A DNA stretch of 37,673 nucleotides from Armatimonadota bacterium. GTDB taxonomy: Bacteria > Armatimonadota > JAAZEB01. Under the pieces are notes generated by a model, which saw only the letters and a list, made by a program, of their open reading frames with translations, was not told where the DNA came from and did no database searches. Numbering within the stretch: the first letter of the stretch is position 1; every line of letters begins with the position of its first letter. The stretch covers positions 1 to 37,673 of the forward strand of contig JAAZEB010000144.1 in the NCBI GenBank assembly GCA_012512505.1, given 5' to 3'. Positions 7,763 to 16,261 of this stretch are shown one piece after another. Both the position numbers and the translations under genes were made by a program.

Positions 7763-7898
7763 GGCTCCGCTCCTTTCGTGGCGCCCATGCCTCGCCCCCG
7801 CCACCGGCCGGCCGAAGTGGTCGCGGTTGCCTCAGGCCACACCAGCAGGCGAACGGGGCAGCGCGCAGGGCGCCGTGCGGTGGTTCGCTGACAGCTTC

Positions 7899-8858
7899 TC
7901 AGCCCTCCTGCGCCAACCAGGCCTGGTAGTCTCGGTAGAGATGGATCGTATCCGGGTGGCCGGCGAAGGCGCGGCTATCGGGCGGGTTCATCAGGCCCGG
8001 GTACTGGTAGCAGAGGATCTTCGCCACGTAAGGCGTCACGTTCTCCAGTTGCCGCGTCACGCGCTCAATCGGCGCCGGCACCAGCGGGCTGGCGTAAACC
8101 TGGTCCTCGAAGTCAAACACCTCCACGTCGGCCCACAGCGGCACGCCGGCCGCGTCGTGCAGCTTGCGCAGGGTGGCATAGAACGCCGGCACCTCCTCCA
8201 CGGTTGACTTGCGCACGCCCACCTCGTCCTGGTAGGCCACGGCATCCACCTGCAGCTCGCGCAGTTGCTGCACCAGGCGGTCGTCTTCCCGAACGGAGCG
8301 AGTGCCATACGGCGCGATCAGAATCGGCTTGCCGGGCAGCGTGGCGCGGCAGTAGTCGCCCAGCTTCACGGTGAACTCGACGTGCGGCTGCGGGTAGAGG
8401 CCCTGGATCGGCGCCTCGTAGGGCAGGTACCAGCCGTAGAAGCCAGGGTGGTCGCCATAGCGATCCGCCAGTTCGGCTGCCAGCTCCTGATGCCACTGGA
8501 GGAAGGGCGCCTCCAGCGAGATTTCGCCGATGCTGGTGGCGTGGTAGCCCAATGCGACAAACACCCGCATCGCCCGGTCCGCGGCGGCATCGAGCACGGC
8601 GCGTACCGGATCAAGGCAGGCGATCTCCCAGCGCTTCTCCGAGACCCGCGAGGGATAGAAGGAGCGCCCGTGCAGCGTCGTCGACATGATCACGATCGTG
8701 TCCATGCCCAGGGCGGCCATCTCGGCCACTTTGGCGTGCCACTGATCGCAGGTGAAAGCTGCCGTCTGGTCGTTCCAGTAATGGCCATCCCAGGGGTTTT
8801 GGTGCCGGAAATCCAGCCACGACCCGGTGATCCGCTCGGGGCGCTCCTTCGTCCGCAT
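7899..8858 (-). CDS. DUF4434 family glycosidase-like protein
   Basis: This 319-residue protein matches the DUF4434 pattern of a TIM-barrel domain related to glycoside hydrolases. ITGSWLDFRHQNPWDGHYWN opens the fold. HAKVAEMAALGMDTIVIMST is the first strand-helix unit. YGWYLPYEAP carries a candidate acidic residue. PGKPILIAPYGTRS and AVAYQDEVGVR are later strands. No signal peptide is visible, so it appears cytosolic. The ATG at 8858 has AGAGG seven bases upstream and starts MRTKERPERITG; the frame is open further upstream but that part has no family features. It sits between the Gfo/Idh oxidoreductase (101-base gap) and the secreted hydrolase, suggesting a shared role in sugar turnover. Its substrate is not predictable. 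Confidence 0.85.
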   Translation of the reverse strand: MRTKERPERITGSWLDFRHQNPWDGHYWNDQTAAFTCDQWHAKVAEMAALGMDTIVIMSTTLHGRSFYPSRVSEKRWEIACLDPVRAVLDAAADRAMRVFVALGYHATSIGEISLEAPFLQWHQELAAELADRYGDHPGFYGWYLPYEAPIQGLYPQPHVEFTVKLGDYCRATLPGKPILIAPYGTRSVREDDRLVQQLRELQVDAVAYQDEVGVRKSTVEEVPAFYATLRKLHDAAGVPLWADVEVFDFEDQVYASPLVPAPIERVTRQLENVTPYVAKILCYQYPGLMNPPDSRAFAGHPDTIHLYRDYQAWLAQEG

Positions 8859-8959
8859 GCCTGTTCCTCTCAACCTGCCCCGCGCTGGCGGCGCGGGCCG
8901 GCGTATCGACCGCATCGTACCCATCCGCCGTAGGCGAGGACGAGTGCTTTCCGGGATCT

Positions 8960-10099
8960 CTACTTCACGTTCGGATCGGTCACCCGCTGTGCGACCACGC
9001 GCTCCTTGGCGCGGGAGGTGGCGACCAGCTCCGCCAGCAGCTCCTCGTACTCGTCGCGGTCCAGCGGCAGCTCCACCGTCTTGCCGCGCTTGCCGGAGAG
9101 GATGATCGCGTTGGAGAGCTCCAGCTCGCGAATCCCTTCCTCGCCGGGCGCCAGGAGCGGCTCGCCGTAGAGGATTGCCCGGGCAAAGGCGCGGGTAATG
9201 GTAGCGTGGCTGGCGGGCATCTCGGGAACCTCCAGCTCGACCGGCTCGCTGGCGGGCGCCTTCCACATCTCGGTGCTGTTCACGGTGAACACGCGCACCG
9301 GCGGCACGCACCGCGAGATGCGGAGGCCGTGCTCGTCGACCACGATCTTGCCGCGGTCGCCGCAGATCTCCATGCGGCTGACGCCCGGGGCTTCATTGAC
9401 GCTACAGTAGAGGTAGCCATGTGCGCCGTTGGGATACTCCAGCAGCGCAAACGCCTCGTCTTCCACCTCAATGTCGTGCAGCCGCGTGCGCACCTGGGCG
9501 GTCACCTTCGCCGGCATTCCGGCCAGCCAGGTGAAGAGGTCCAGGTTGTGCGGCGCTTGGTTGAGCAGCACCCCACCGCCTTCGCCGGCCCACGTGGCCC
9601 GCCAGGTAGCCGAGTCGTAGTAGGCCTGGCTGCGGTACCAGCCCATCGTCAGGCTGGTGCGGTAGATCTCGCCGATGATGCCCTCGTCGATGGCCTTGCG
9701 CGCCAGGCGGTACTCCTTCTGTGAGCGCATCTGGAACATCACGCCGAACTGCACGCCTGTCTCCCGCGCCGTCGCGATCATCGCGTCGGCCGCCTTCACG
9801 GTGACGGCAATCGGCTTCTCTGAGAGGACGTGGATGCCTTTGCGCATCGCCTCGATGGCGATTGGCGGGTGGAAGTAGTGCGGCGTGGCGATGATGACGG
9901 CATCCACCAGACCGCTCTCCAGCAGTTCCGTGTGGGTGGCAAACGCGGGCACCTCGTACTGCGCCGCCAACCGCTCGCGCAGCTCCGCGTCGATATCGCA
10001 GATGGCGGTGAGCTGTGCTTCCTCGATGCTGGCCTGCATCTGGAGGTGGCCCTGGCCCATGCCGCCCGTGCCGATGATCCCAAAGCGTACCTTCTCCAC
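8960..10099 (-). CDS. Gfo/Idh/MocA family oxidoreductase
   Basis: This 379-residue NAD(P)-dependent sugar dehydrogenase-like enzyme has an N-terminal Rossmann fold with FGIIGTGGMGQGH. The family motif SEKPIAV supplies the catalytic lysine region near residue 98. The C-terminal alpha/beta domain includes GGVLLNQAPHNLDLFTWLAG, where the histidine is the usual second active-site residue. Members oxidise or epimerise inositols, glucosides and related sugars. The start is a GTG at 10099, chosen because GGAGG lies eight bases upstream and the Rossmann strand follows at once. It is the first gene of the 10099-6863 set and its upstream side is the repeat-filled region. The exact substrate is unknown. 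Confidence 0.92.
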   Translation of the reverse strand: MEKVRFGIIGTGGMGQGHLQMQASIEEAQLTAICDIDAELRERLAAQYEVPAFATHTELLESGLVDAVIIATPHYFHPPIAIEAMRKGIHVLSEKPIAVTVKAADAMIATARETGVQFGVMFQMRSQKEYRLARKAIDEGIIGEIYRTSLTMGWYRSQAYYDSATWRATWAGEGGGVLLNQAPHNLDLFTWLAGMPAKVTAQVRTRLHDIEVEDEAFALLEYPNGAHGYLYCSVNEAPGVSRMEICGDRGKIVVDEHGLRISRCVPPVRVFTVNSTEMWKAPASEPVELEVPEMPASHATITRAFARAILYGEPLLAPGEEGIRELELSNAIILSGKRGKTVELPLDRDEYEELLAELVATSRAKERVVAQRVTDPNVK

Positions 10100-10157
10100 G
10101 GTAGAACCCTCCCCGCACTCCGTTCGACACGCGCCCATGGCAACCTGCCAGAAGCAA

Positions 10158-10517
10158 GAGGTGGCAAGAGGTGGTAGGTGAGAGGTGGTAGGTGAGAGGT
10201 GGTAGGTGGCGGGTGTCAGGTGGCGGGTGGCGGTGCTGCTCGGGGGAGAGATCCTTCGCTTCGCTCAGGATGACAGATTCGCAGGTGGGTGCCCAGAACC
10301 CGCCTGTAGGGCAACGGTTACCAGGTGTCCGGTGTCAGGTGGTGCGGGAGCCCTGCTCTCCGCCAAGCGACCGGGGACCAGAGTGAGCGCCGGCCGGTCG
10401 GAGCGCCGACGTCTCGTCGGCCAACTTATCGAGAACGAGCACGACGGCCTAACACCTGACACCTGTCACCTAACACCTACCACCTCTCACCTGACACCTG
10501 ACACCTGACACCTGTCA
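10158..10517. repeat. Composite intergenic repeat (AGGTG-type arrays, hairpins)
   Basis: This fills most of the gene-free stretch 10100-10658. The left part (10158-10236) is made of AGGTGGT/AGGTGAG units. A short copy lies at 10322-10342. The right part (10449-10517) has the same units inverted (CACCTGACACCTG...). A 19-base word, AGGTGAGAGGTGGTAGGTG, occurs twice on the left (10176-10194, 10190-10208) and once inverted on the right (10474-10492). Between them lie a GATCCTTCGCTTCGCTCAGG block (10250-10269) and a perfect hairpin GCCGAC-gtctc-GTCGGC (10405-10421). There are no unique spacers, so this is not CRISPR, and no transposase is present. Bases 10518-10658 hold only the leader of the DAHP synthase gene; no clear promoter was seen. 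Confidence 0.85.
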
Positions 10518-10658
10518 GCGGAACGGGCCGGGCCGCGCGCCGGTCCTGAGGCGTGTGCTGGCAGGAGAGGCAATCCTCCAGGCGAAACGAGAGGGTATGG
10601 CTGGTTGCCCAATCACGCCACCCCGCCTGCGGCCGGCCATCACAGGAGAGCATACTGA

Positions 10659-11702
10659 ATGGTCATCATTATGGAGACCGGGGCTGCCCCGGAAGATATC
10701 AGCGCCGTGACCGACGCCATCACCCTGGAGGGCTTGACGCCGTTTGAGAACCCCGGCGTGGAGCGCAAGGTGATCGCCGTCCTGGGGGTGATCGACGCCC
10801 AGAAGATCCGGCTGATGGACAAGTTCCAGAACATGCCGGGTGTCGAGCGGGTGACGCTGATCTCGGACCCCTATAAGCTGCCCTCACGCCAGTGCCACCC
10901 TAAAGACTCCACCTTTGAGGTGTGCGGCGTGCCAATCGGCGGCCCGCTGCTGACCATTATCGCCGGCCCGTGCAGCATCGAGAGCAAGGAGCAGGCGCTG
11001 GAGACGGCGCACGCGGTGAAGGCGGCCGGGGCGACCCTGCTGCGCGGCGGCGCCTTCAAGCCGCGCTCCTCGCCCTACGCCTTCCAGGGTCTGGGCGAGG
11101 AAGGGCTGCGAATCCTCGCGGAGTGCCGGGAGGCCACCGGCCTGCCCATCGTCACCGAGGTGGTGGATCCACACGACGTGGGCATCGTCTGCCAGTACGC
11201 CGACGTGCTTCAGATCGGGGCGCGCAACATGCAGAACTACCGCCTGCTGCAGCGCGTTGGCCAATCGCGCACGCCGGTGCTGCTCAAGCGCGGCATGGGC
11301 GTCCGCATCCGCGAGATGCTGATGGCCGCCGAGTACATCATGGTCGAGGGCAACCACCAGGTGATCCTCTGCGAGCGGGGGATCATCACCTTTGAAGACT
11401 CCACCCGCTTCACCACCGACATCAACGCCATCCCGGTGCTCAAGCACTTGAGCCACCTGCCGGTGGTGCTCGACCCGAGCCACGCCACCGGCTCGGCACG
11501 CTACGTGGGCCCGGTGGCGAAGGCCGGCATCGCCGCCGGCGCCGACGGGCTGATCATGGAGGTCCACCCTCAGCCGGGCGAGGCGCTTTCCGATGGACCC
11601 CAATCGCTGAAGCCGGAAGCGTTTGCCCAGCTCATGGGCGAGCTGCGGCGGGTGGCCGCCGCCGTGGACCGCGTGTGCCCGCCCGACCAGCCCGCGCGGT
11701 AG
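10659..11702 (+). CDS. aroF: 3-deoxy-7-phosphoheptulonate (DAHP) synthase, type I-beta
   Basis: This enzyme condenses phosphoenolpyruvate and erythrose 4-phosphate in the first step of the shikimate pathway. The 347-residue protein has the small N-terminal ferredoxin-like domain of the I-beta class (1-70, [14 protein letters not shown] at its end). The core barrel follows, with AGPCSIES (metal-binding Cys), [35 protein letters not shown] and [12 protein letters not shown], all family signatures. The ATG at 10659 has AGGAG ten bases upstream. A small PAS protein gene starts 17 bases after its stop and is likely co-transcribed. The N-terminal domain is the usual site of aromatic amino acid or prephenate feedback in this class, but the effector cannot be told. 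Confidence 0.97.
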   Translation: MVIIMETGAAPEDISAVTDAITLEGLTPFENPGVERKVIAVLGVIDAQKIRLMDKFQNMPGVERVTLISDPYKLPSRQCHPKDSTFEVCGVPIGGPLLTIIAGPCSIESKEQALETAHAVKAAGATLLRGGAFKPRSSPYAFQGLGEEGLRILAECREATGLPIVTEVVDPHDVGIVCQYADVLQIGARNMQNYRLLQRVGQSRTPVLLKRGMGVRIREMLMAAEYIMVEGNHQVILCERGIITFEDSTRFTTDINAIPVLKHLSHLPVVLDPSHATGSARYVGPVAKAGIAAGADGLIMEVHPQPGEALSDGPQSLKPEAFAQLMGELRRVAAAVDRVCPPDQPAR

Positions 11703-11718
11703 CCTGGAGGGAACTGCC

Positions 11719-12066
11719 GTGTCTGCACTCACTGCCTGGATTGAGGAGCTGCCTGCCGCGGTGACCGTCACCGCGGCGGACGGCACCATCCTGGCGATGA
11801 ACGCGCGCGCTCGGGAAGCCTATGCCGCTGGCGGCGGCGACGCGCTCATCGGCACCAACGTGCTCGACTGCCACCCGGAACCATCGCGCACGGTCGCGGC
11901 GGGCCTCTACGAGCGTCAGTCGGCCAACCACTACCTGGTAACCCAGGAGGGGCACACGCGCGTCGTCCACCAGGTACCTTGGTACCGCGGCGGCGTTTTC
12001 GCCGGCATCGTGGAGCTGGTGTTCTCGATCCCCGGCCCCCTCCCGCACCACGATCGCGACGCCTGA
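11719..12066 (+). CDS. Small stand-alone PAS-domain protein
   Basis: This 115-residue protein is a single PAS fold: a helix (AWIEELPAAVTVT), AADGTILAMNARAREAY, then LIGTNVLDCHPEPSR. That Cys-His-Pro motif is typical of the PAS_10 subgroup found in DUF438 proteins. QVPWYRGGVFAGIVELVFSI closes the sheet. There is no effector domain. The GTG at 11719 is chosen because GGAGG lies eight bases upstream; it follows the DAHP synthase stop by 16 bases, so the two are probably one operon. A sensory or ligand-binding role tied to aromatic synthesis is possible but unproven. Confidence 0.85.
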   Translation: MSALTAWIEELPAAVTVTAADGTILAMNARAREAYAAGGGDALIGTNVLDCHPEPSRTVAAGLYERQSANHYLVTQEGHTRVVHQVPWYRGGVFAGIVELVFSIPGPLPHHDRDA

Positions 12067-12079
12067 GCCACACGGCCGT

Positions 12080-12721
12080 CTACGCCGGCGCCAGGTCGGG
12101 GCAGGGAGGGGCGAGCTCCTTCACCCGCCGGTAGTGCCGACCCACCAGGATCAGGGCCTGCCGCAGGCGTTCCTGGTTCTCGGGGGCGTTCAGCCAGGTG
12201 CTGGCGCCCGAGGGATGGGGGAGGGGAAGGTAGGTACGGCCCTCCGCCTCGAACTCCTGCCCCACCGCCTGGCGCAGCGGCATCTTCCCCAGGAAACGCT
12301 CAATCGCCATCTGACCAACCAGCAGCACCAGCAGCGGGTCGACCAGGGCAAACTCGCGCGCCAGGAACGGCGCGCACAGCGCCAGCTCCTCGCGCGACGG
12401 GCGGCGGTCTCCCGTGCCGCGGCCATCCTTGCCCGGGTAGCAGCGCGTCATCGCGCAGAAGTAGACCTCGTCGCGAATCCGCGCGCGGGGGAAGCCGGCA
12501 CGCTCTAGCCAGGTGAAGAGACGCTTCCCCGCCGGCCCGCAGAAGGGAACTGCCTCCTCCGCCTCGGTGACGCCCGGCGCCTGCCCCACCAGCAGGATCC
12601 GGGCATCGAGCGCCCCTCCCAGCACCGGGCGCGGTCGGATCGGGTAGCCGCGCTCCGCGCACGCCCGGCACGCCCGGATCTCTGCCCGCACCTTTTCCAG
12701 CTCTTCACGCCGTGTCATCAT
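12080..12721 (-). CDS. Uracil-DNA glycosylase, family 4-like
   Basis: This 213-residue base-excision repair enzyme removes uracil from DNA. Motif A is GQAPGVTEAEEAVPFCGPAG and motif B is LPHPSGASTWLN, with the catalytic-loop HPS. Cysteines C18 and C21 near the N-terminus, plus two more in CYPGK and LALCAPF, fit the four ligands of the iron-sulfur cluster of family 4 enzymes. The glutamate usual in motif A (GEAPG) is a glutamine here, so substrate range may differ. Two adjacent ATG codons (12721, 12718) open the gene; neither has a strong ribosome binding site. It converges with the PAS gene, 13 bases apart, and diverges from the promoter at 12780. Confidence 0.92.
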   Translation of the reverse strand: MMTRREELEKVRAEIRACRACAERGYPIRPRPVLGGALDARILLVGQAPGVTEAEEAVPFCGPAGKRLFTWLERAGFPRARIRDEVYFCAMTRCYPGKDGRGTGDRRPSREELALCAPFLAREFALVDPLLVLLVGQMAIERFLGKMPLRQAVGQEFEAEGRTYLPLPHPSGASTWLNAPENQERLRQALILVGRHYRRVKELAPPCPDLAPA

Positions 12722-12779
12722 GGAACCCAGGACACCGCGGCGCGCTGCCGGTTCGCCGCTCTGCCGCGCCGCATCGTTC

Positions 12780-12809
12780 TTGACAGCCGCTTGGCTGCTG
12801 TGCTAGACT
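12780..12809 (+). promoter_or_regulatory. Sigma-70-type promoter for the second Gfo/Idh gene
   Basis: A consensus TTGACA (12780-12785), an 18-base spacer and TAGACT (12804-12809) lie upstream of the gene at 12929. Transcription would start near 12816, leaving a leader of about 110 bases. Confidence 0.75.
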
Positions 12810-12823
12810 CTCCTTATCATGGG

Positions 12824-12839
12824 CTGCCCGGTAGGGCAG
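12824..12839 (+). promoter_or_regulatory. Hairpin at the 5' end of the leader RNA
   Basis: CTGCCC-ggta-GGGCAG is a perfect 6-bp stem with a 4-base loop, about ten bases into the predicted transcript from 12816. It could protect the 5' end or take part in control. I matched it to no known riboswitch. Confidence 0.35.
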
Positions 12840-12928
12840 GCGTTGGCCGGGAGCCCGGTGCCGCGGGGCTTCCACAGTTGCGCTCCGCAGCCTCTATTCC
12901 GCTCGCTCTGCCACGAAAGGAACACGCC

Positions 12929-13945
12929 ATGAATATCGGCCTGGTGGGTCTTGGGTTCATGGGGGTCACCCATTACCGCGCGATTAAGCGCATTGACGGC
13001 GCCCGCGTTACCGCCCTCTGTGAGGCGAATGAGAAGCGGCTTGGCGGCGATTGGACGGATGTCCAGGGCAACATCGGCGGCTCCGGTGGCGTCGAGGATG
13101 TCAGCGGCATCAACAAGTACACCCGCCTCGAGGATTTCCTCAAGGATCCCGACGTGGAGTTGGTGGATATCTGCCTGCCCACGCCGTTCCACCGCGACGC
13201 GGCCATCCAGGCGATGGAAGCCGGCAAGCACGTCCTCGTCGAGAAACCGATTGCCCTCACGGTGGCCGATGCCGACGCGATGGTGGAGACCTCGCGGCGC
13301 ACCGGCCGCAAGCTGATGGTGGCGCAGGTGCTGCGCTTCTTCCCCGAGTTCGCCTACCTGAAGCAGCTCGTCGATTCCGGAGAGCGCGGCGCCCTCCTCG
13401 GCGTCCACCTGAAGCGCATCATCGCCCGACCGAAGTGGTCCACCGGCGGCTGGCTCTCCGACCCGAAGCAGACCGGTGGCGTGGCCCTCGACCTGCATAT
13501 CCACGACTCCGACTTCGTGCGCTACCTGTGCGGGATGCCGGATTCGGTGCAGTCTACCGGCGTGATCCAGGGCGAGGATGAGGTCACCTACATGGCGACC
13601 CTCTATCGCTACGACAACCGCAACGTGGCCGTCAGCGCCGCCAGCGGCGCCGTTGCCGCCGACAGCGCCAAGTTCGAGCAGGGCTACGATGCCTACTTCG
13701 AGAAGGGCACGCTCCGCTTCAACTCGATTGATGAGGTGCCCCTGACACTGTTCACCGACGAAGGCAAGCAGAAGGTGGACCTGCCGGACGTGGATGGCTG
13801 GCAGGAAGAGATCACCTACGCGGTGCGCTGCCTTGAGGCCGGCCGCGAGCCGGAGATCATCTCCGGGGCGTCCGCGCGCGATTCGCTCTACCTCTGCTTG
13901 AAGGAGTTGGACGCGGTGCGTGCCGGCGCGCCGGTGCGGCTGTAG
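12929..13945 (+). CDS. Gfo/Idh/MocA family oxidoreductase
   Basis: This 338-residue dehydrogenase is distinct from the one at 8960. It has the Rossmann start MNIGLVGLGFMGVTHYRAIK, the catalytic-lysine motif VEKPIALTVADADAMVE, and the C-terminal domain with GGVALDLHIHDSDFVRYLCG, which places two histidines in the active-site region. It likely acts on a sugar or cyclitol with NAD(P). The ATG at 12929 has AAAGGA seven bases upstream and follows a good promoter with a ~110-base leader. It appears to be a single-gene unit: the next gene, serS, lies 275 bases on with its own leader hairpins. Confidence 0.93.
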   Translation: MNIGLVGLGFMGVTHYRAIKRIDGARVTALCEANEKRLGGDWTDVQGNIGGSGGVEDVSGINKYTRLEDFLKDPDVELVDICLPTPFHRDAAIQAMEAGKHVLVEKPIALTVADADAMVETSRRTGRKLMVAQVLRFFPEFAYLKQLVDSGERGALLGVHLKRIIARPKWSTGGWLSDPKQTGGVALDLHIHDSDFVRYLCGMPDSVQSTGVIQGEDEVTYMATLYRYDNRNVAVSAASGAVAADSAKFEQGYDAYFEKGTLRFNSIDEVPLTLFTDEGKQKVDLPDVDGWQEEITYAVRCLEAGREPEIISGASARDSLYLCLKELDAVRAGAPVRL

Positions 13946-14016
13946 TCACCCGCTTGGTATGCGGCGGTTCCTCACTCCGCCCCCGACGGCGCTGAGGAGC
14001 CTCCGCAGTGGTGAAT

Positions 14017-14050
14017 GACACGCCGTCGGTCGTCCGGCCGGCGGCGTGTC
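14017..14050 (+). terminator. GC-rich hairpin after the Gfo/Idh gene
   Basis: GACACGCCG (14017-14025) pairs perfectly with CGGCGTGTC (14042-14050). It sits 72 bases after the stop codon. It lacks a T-run, so it may be a weak terminator or part of the serS leader. Confidence 0.4.
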
Positions 14051-14120
14051 TGCTGTACGCCAGGCCGGCGCCCACCGCTTCGGTCCGCGGATGGGGAGGT
14101 CCCGGGCACAGGAACGGGGG

Positions 14121-14152
14121 CCTGGTGGGCCGAACCAGTGTTTTTGACCAGG
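14121..14152 (+). promoter_or_regulatory. Alternative hairpins in the serS leader (attenuator-like)
   Basis: CCTGGT at 14121-14126 can pair with ACCAG at 14134-14138, a stem followed at once by TGTTTTTG as in an intrinsic terminator. It can also pair with ACCAGG at 14147-14152 across those T's. The two pairings exclude each other. The element lies 70-100 bases before the serS start. The T-box core sequence was looked for and is absent, so the trigger is unknown. It might simply be the terminator of the gene before. Confidence 0.4.
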
Positions 14153-14220
14153 CGGCGGCGGTCGTCAATGGCGCGACGGCATTGATGTTGCTTTGTTGAT
14201 TGCCTGGGGGAGGAGTGAGG

Positions 14221-15474
14221 ATGCTGGATCCGAAGTGGATACGCGAGCACCCGGAGGAGGTGCGGCAGAACATCGCGCGCCGACGGGCGCCGGTCGATCT
14301 GGATGCTTTCCTGGCGCTGGACCAGCGCCGCAGCGAGTTGCTGCAGCGGGTGGAGGCCCTGCGCGCCGAGCGCAAGGCCGGCTCGAAGGGAAAACCGACG
14401 CCCGAGCAGCGCGAGCACCTGCGCTCCCTTGGCGACAAGATCGGCCAGCTTGAGGACGAGCTGAGCGCCACCGAGGCGGATTGGCGGCACCTCCTGGAGC
14501 AGATCCCGAACCTCACCCACCCCGACGTGCCCGAGGGCGGCGAGGAGGACTACCGCGTCCTCGCGGTGGTCGGCGAGCCGACGCAGTTCCCCTTCGTGCC
14601 GAAAGATCACGTGGACCTCGCCGAAGCGGCCGACTTGATCGACTTCAAGCACGCGGCCGCGGTGGCCGGGTCTGGCTTCTACTACCTCAAGGGGGAGCTG
14701 GTAGCCCTGGACCTGGCGCTGGTGCAGTATGCCCTCCGCCAGGTGGTCCAAGAGGGCTTCATCCCGATGGCCACGCCCGACCTGGCACGCCAGGAGGTGC
14801 TGAAGGGGATTGGCTTCAACCCCAAAGGCCCGGAGAAGCAGATCTACAACGTGGAGGAGAGCGACCTGTCGCTGATCGCCACCGCCGAGATCACCCTGGG
14901 CGGCTACCACATGGATGAGATCCTCGCCGAGGATGCCCTGCCGAAGTGCTATGCCGGGTTTTCCCACTGCTTCCGCACCGAGGCGGGCGCCTATGGGCGG
15001 GAAAGCCGCGGCCTCTACCGCGTCCACCAGTTCAGCAAGCTGGAGATGTTCGTCTTCTGCCGCCCGGAGGACTCCGACGCCTGGCACGACCGCCTGCGCA
15101 GCATTGAGGAGCGGATCTTCCAGGGCCTGGGCATCCCCTATCGCGTGATCGACACCGCCGCCGGCGACCTGGGCGCGCCGGCCTACCGCAAGTTCGACCT
15201 GGAAGCGTGGCTACCCGGCCGCGGCAAGTACGGCGAGATCACCTCCACCTCCAACACCACCGACTTCCAGTCGCGCCGGCTGAACATCCGCTTCCGGCGG
15301 GAGGGCAGCGGCAAGCTGGAGTTTGTCCACACGCTGAACGGCACGGCGATCGCCACCAGCCGGGCAATCCTGGCCATCCTGGAGAACTACCAGGATGAAG
15401 ACGGCAGCATCCGCGTGCCGGAGGTGCTTCAGCCCTACATGGGGATCGAGGTCATCCCCGGCCCCGGCGCGTAG
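14221..15474 (+). CDS. serS: Seryl-tRNA synthetase
   Basis: This enzyme charges tRNA-Ser (and tRNA-Sec where present) with serine. The 417-residue length is normal. The N-terminal coiled-coil arm that grips the tRNA long variable loop spans about 27-100 (helical, rich in Arg and Glu). The class II core follows, with motif 2 in CFRTEAGAYGRESRGLYRVH and motif 3 in NGTAIATSRAILAILENYQ. The typical C-terminus IRVPEVLQPYMG is present. The ATG at 14221 has GGAGGAG five bases upstream. It is monocistronic by position: the gene beyond is convergent, and a hairpin sits at the junction. The 275-base leader contains possible regulatory hairpins. Confidence 0.98.
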   Translation: MLDPKWIREHPEEVRQNIARRRAPVDLDAFLALDQRRSELLQRVEALRAERKAGSKGKPTPEQREHLRSLGDKIGQLEDELSATEADWRHLLEQIPNLTHPDVPEGGEEDYRVLAVVGEPTQFPFVPKDHVDLAEAADLIDFKHAAAVAGSGFYYLKGELVALDLALVQYALRQVVQEGFIPMATPDLARQEVLKGIGFNPKGPEKQIYNVEESDLSLIATAEITLGGYHMDEILAEDALPKCYAGFSHCFRTEAGAYGRESRGLYRVHQFSKLEMFVFCRPEDSDAWHDRLRSIEERIFQGLGIPYRVIDTAAGDLGAPAYRKFDLEAWLPGRGKYGEITSTSNTTDFQSRRLNIRFRREGSGKLEFVHTLNGTAIATSRAILAILENYQDEDGSIRVPEVLQPYMGIEVIPGPGA

Positions 15475-15489
15475 CGGTCACGCGACCAG

Positions 15490-15507
15490 GGTAGCGGTCA
15501 TGCTACC
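15490..15507. terminator. Hairpin at the serS/pseudopilin junction
   Basis: GGTAGC-ggtcat-GCTACC forms a 6-bp stem between the two convergent stops and includes the TAG of the pseudopilin gene. The word GTAGCGGTCA is repeated twenty bases apart (15471, 15491). It could serve both genes, but no T-run is seen. Confidence 0.35.
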
Positions 15508-16261
15508 AGAGCGGCGTCTCGTAAAGCATCGTCTTTGCTTCGGCGCTGTTGGTCTTGTAGTATTCGGCGTGGCCGTCGCAGAAGACGACGTTGAAGCCCC
15601 GCTGGTGGCGCTCCTGGGGGGGCCGGTTCTGCCAGCTCGCCGGGGTGCCGTTGAAGAAGCCGTCGTCGGTGCTGTCGTAGACCTGCCCGGTGGCAACCGA
15701 GCCCTCCTCGGCGAAGAGGAAGACGCCGGCCGTGTTGCGGATGCGGCTCAGCCTGTAAGCGCGGTAGAGGCAGCCGGTGGTGCCGATCGTCGCGCCGGCC
15801 GGGTAAACCGGCGTGCCATAATAGAGGCGCCAGTTCACCGCGTAGCTGTTGCCGGAGTAGTGGCCTAGTTCGTCGTCGGGGCACACGTAGAGGCTTGCCT
15901 TCTCGCCGGTGTAGGGCCACAGGGCACCCCACTCGGGCCGAAACCGCCGGCCAATCGGGTTGGTGCCGCTGCTGTCTGGCTCGTAGTACATCCAGCCGCC
16001 GGTGCCGGAGGGGTTGGTGTAGCCCAGCGGGCCATCGAAGGCCCCTGGGAGGCGGTCGCCATAGTCGCGGCTGTAGAGAATGGCGGCCTGGCCGAGTTGG
16101 CGCAGGTTGTTCAGGCACGTCGAGCGCCGGGCTACCCCTCGCGCGTGCCCCAACACCGGCAGCAGGATGGCGGTCAGCACGGCGATGATCGCGATCACCG
16201 TCAGTAGTTCCACGAGCGTGAAGCCGCTCGGGCAGCGTGCGGCACGCGGTGCTCTCTCCAT
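15503..16261 (-). CDS. Type II secretion/type IV pilin-like protein (DUF1559-type pseudopilin)
   Basis: This 252-residue protein has a short basic leader and the prepilin peptidase site [20 protein letters not shown], followed by the hydrophobic N-terminal helix of pilins. After cleavage at G|F, the phenylalanine would be methylated. The globular part ends with [17 protein letters not shown]. This is the DG-containing C-terminal motif common in the expanded pseudopilin families of Planctomycetes, Verrucomicrobia and Armatimonadota. Such proteins are numerous in these phyla and their exact role is unclear. The ATG at 16261 sits close to the leader motif. It follows the giant glycosidase-like gene on the same strand by 99 bases, so it may be co-transcribed, but no secretion machinery genes are nearby. 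Confidence 0.93.
   Translation of the reverse strand: MERAPRAARCPSGFTLVELLTVIAIIAVLTAILLPVLGHARGVARRSTCLNNLRQLGQAAILYSRDYGDRLPGAFDGPLGYTNPSGTGGWMYYEPDSSGTNPIGRRFRPEWGALWPYTGEKASLYVCPDDELGHYSGNSYAVNWRLYYGTPVYPAGATIGTTGCLYRAYRLSRIRNTAGVFLFAEEGSVATGQVYDSTDDGFFNGTPASWQNRPPQERHQRGFNVVFCDGHAEYYKTNSAEAKTMLYETPLW

Noticed and set aside
10158-10517. Insertion sequence
   Set aside because: No transposase frame is present and the inverted arms are made of simple repeat units, so only a repeat call is justified.
14008-14199. Leader peptide or small gene before serS
   Set aside because: It is Arg/Pro/Gly-rich, has no ribosome binding site and spans two hairpins.
13946-14220. T-box riboswitch before serS
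   Set aside because: The conserved TGGNACCGCG core and the AGTA/specifier features were not found.
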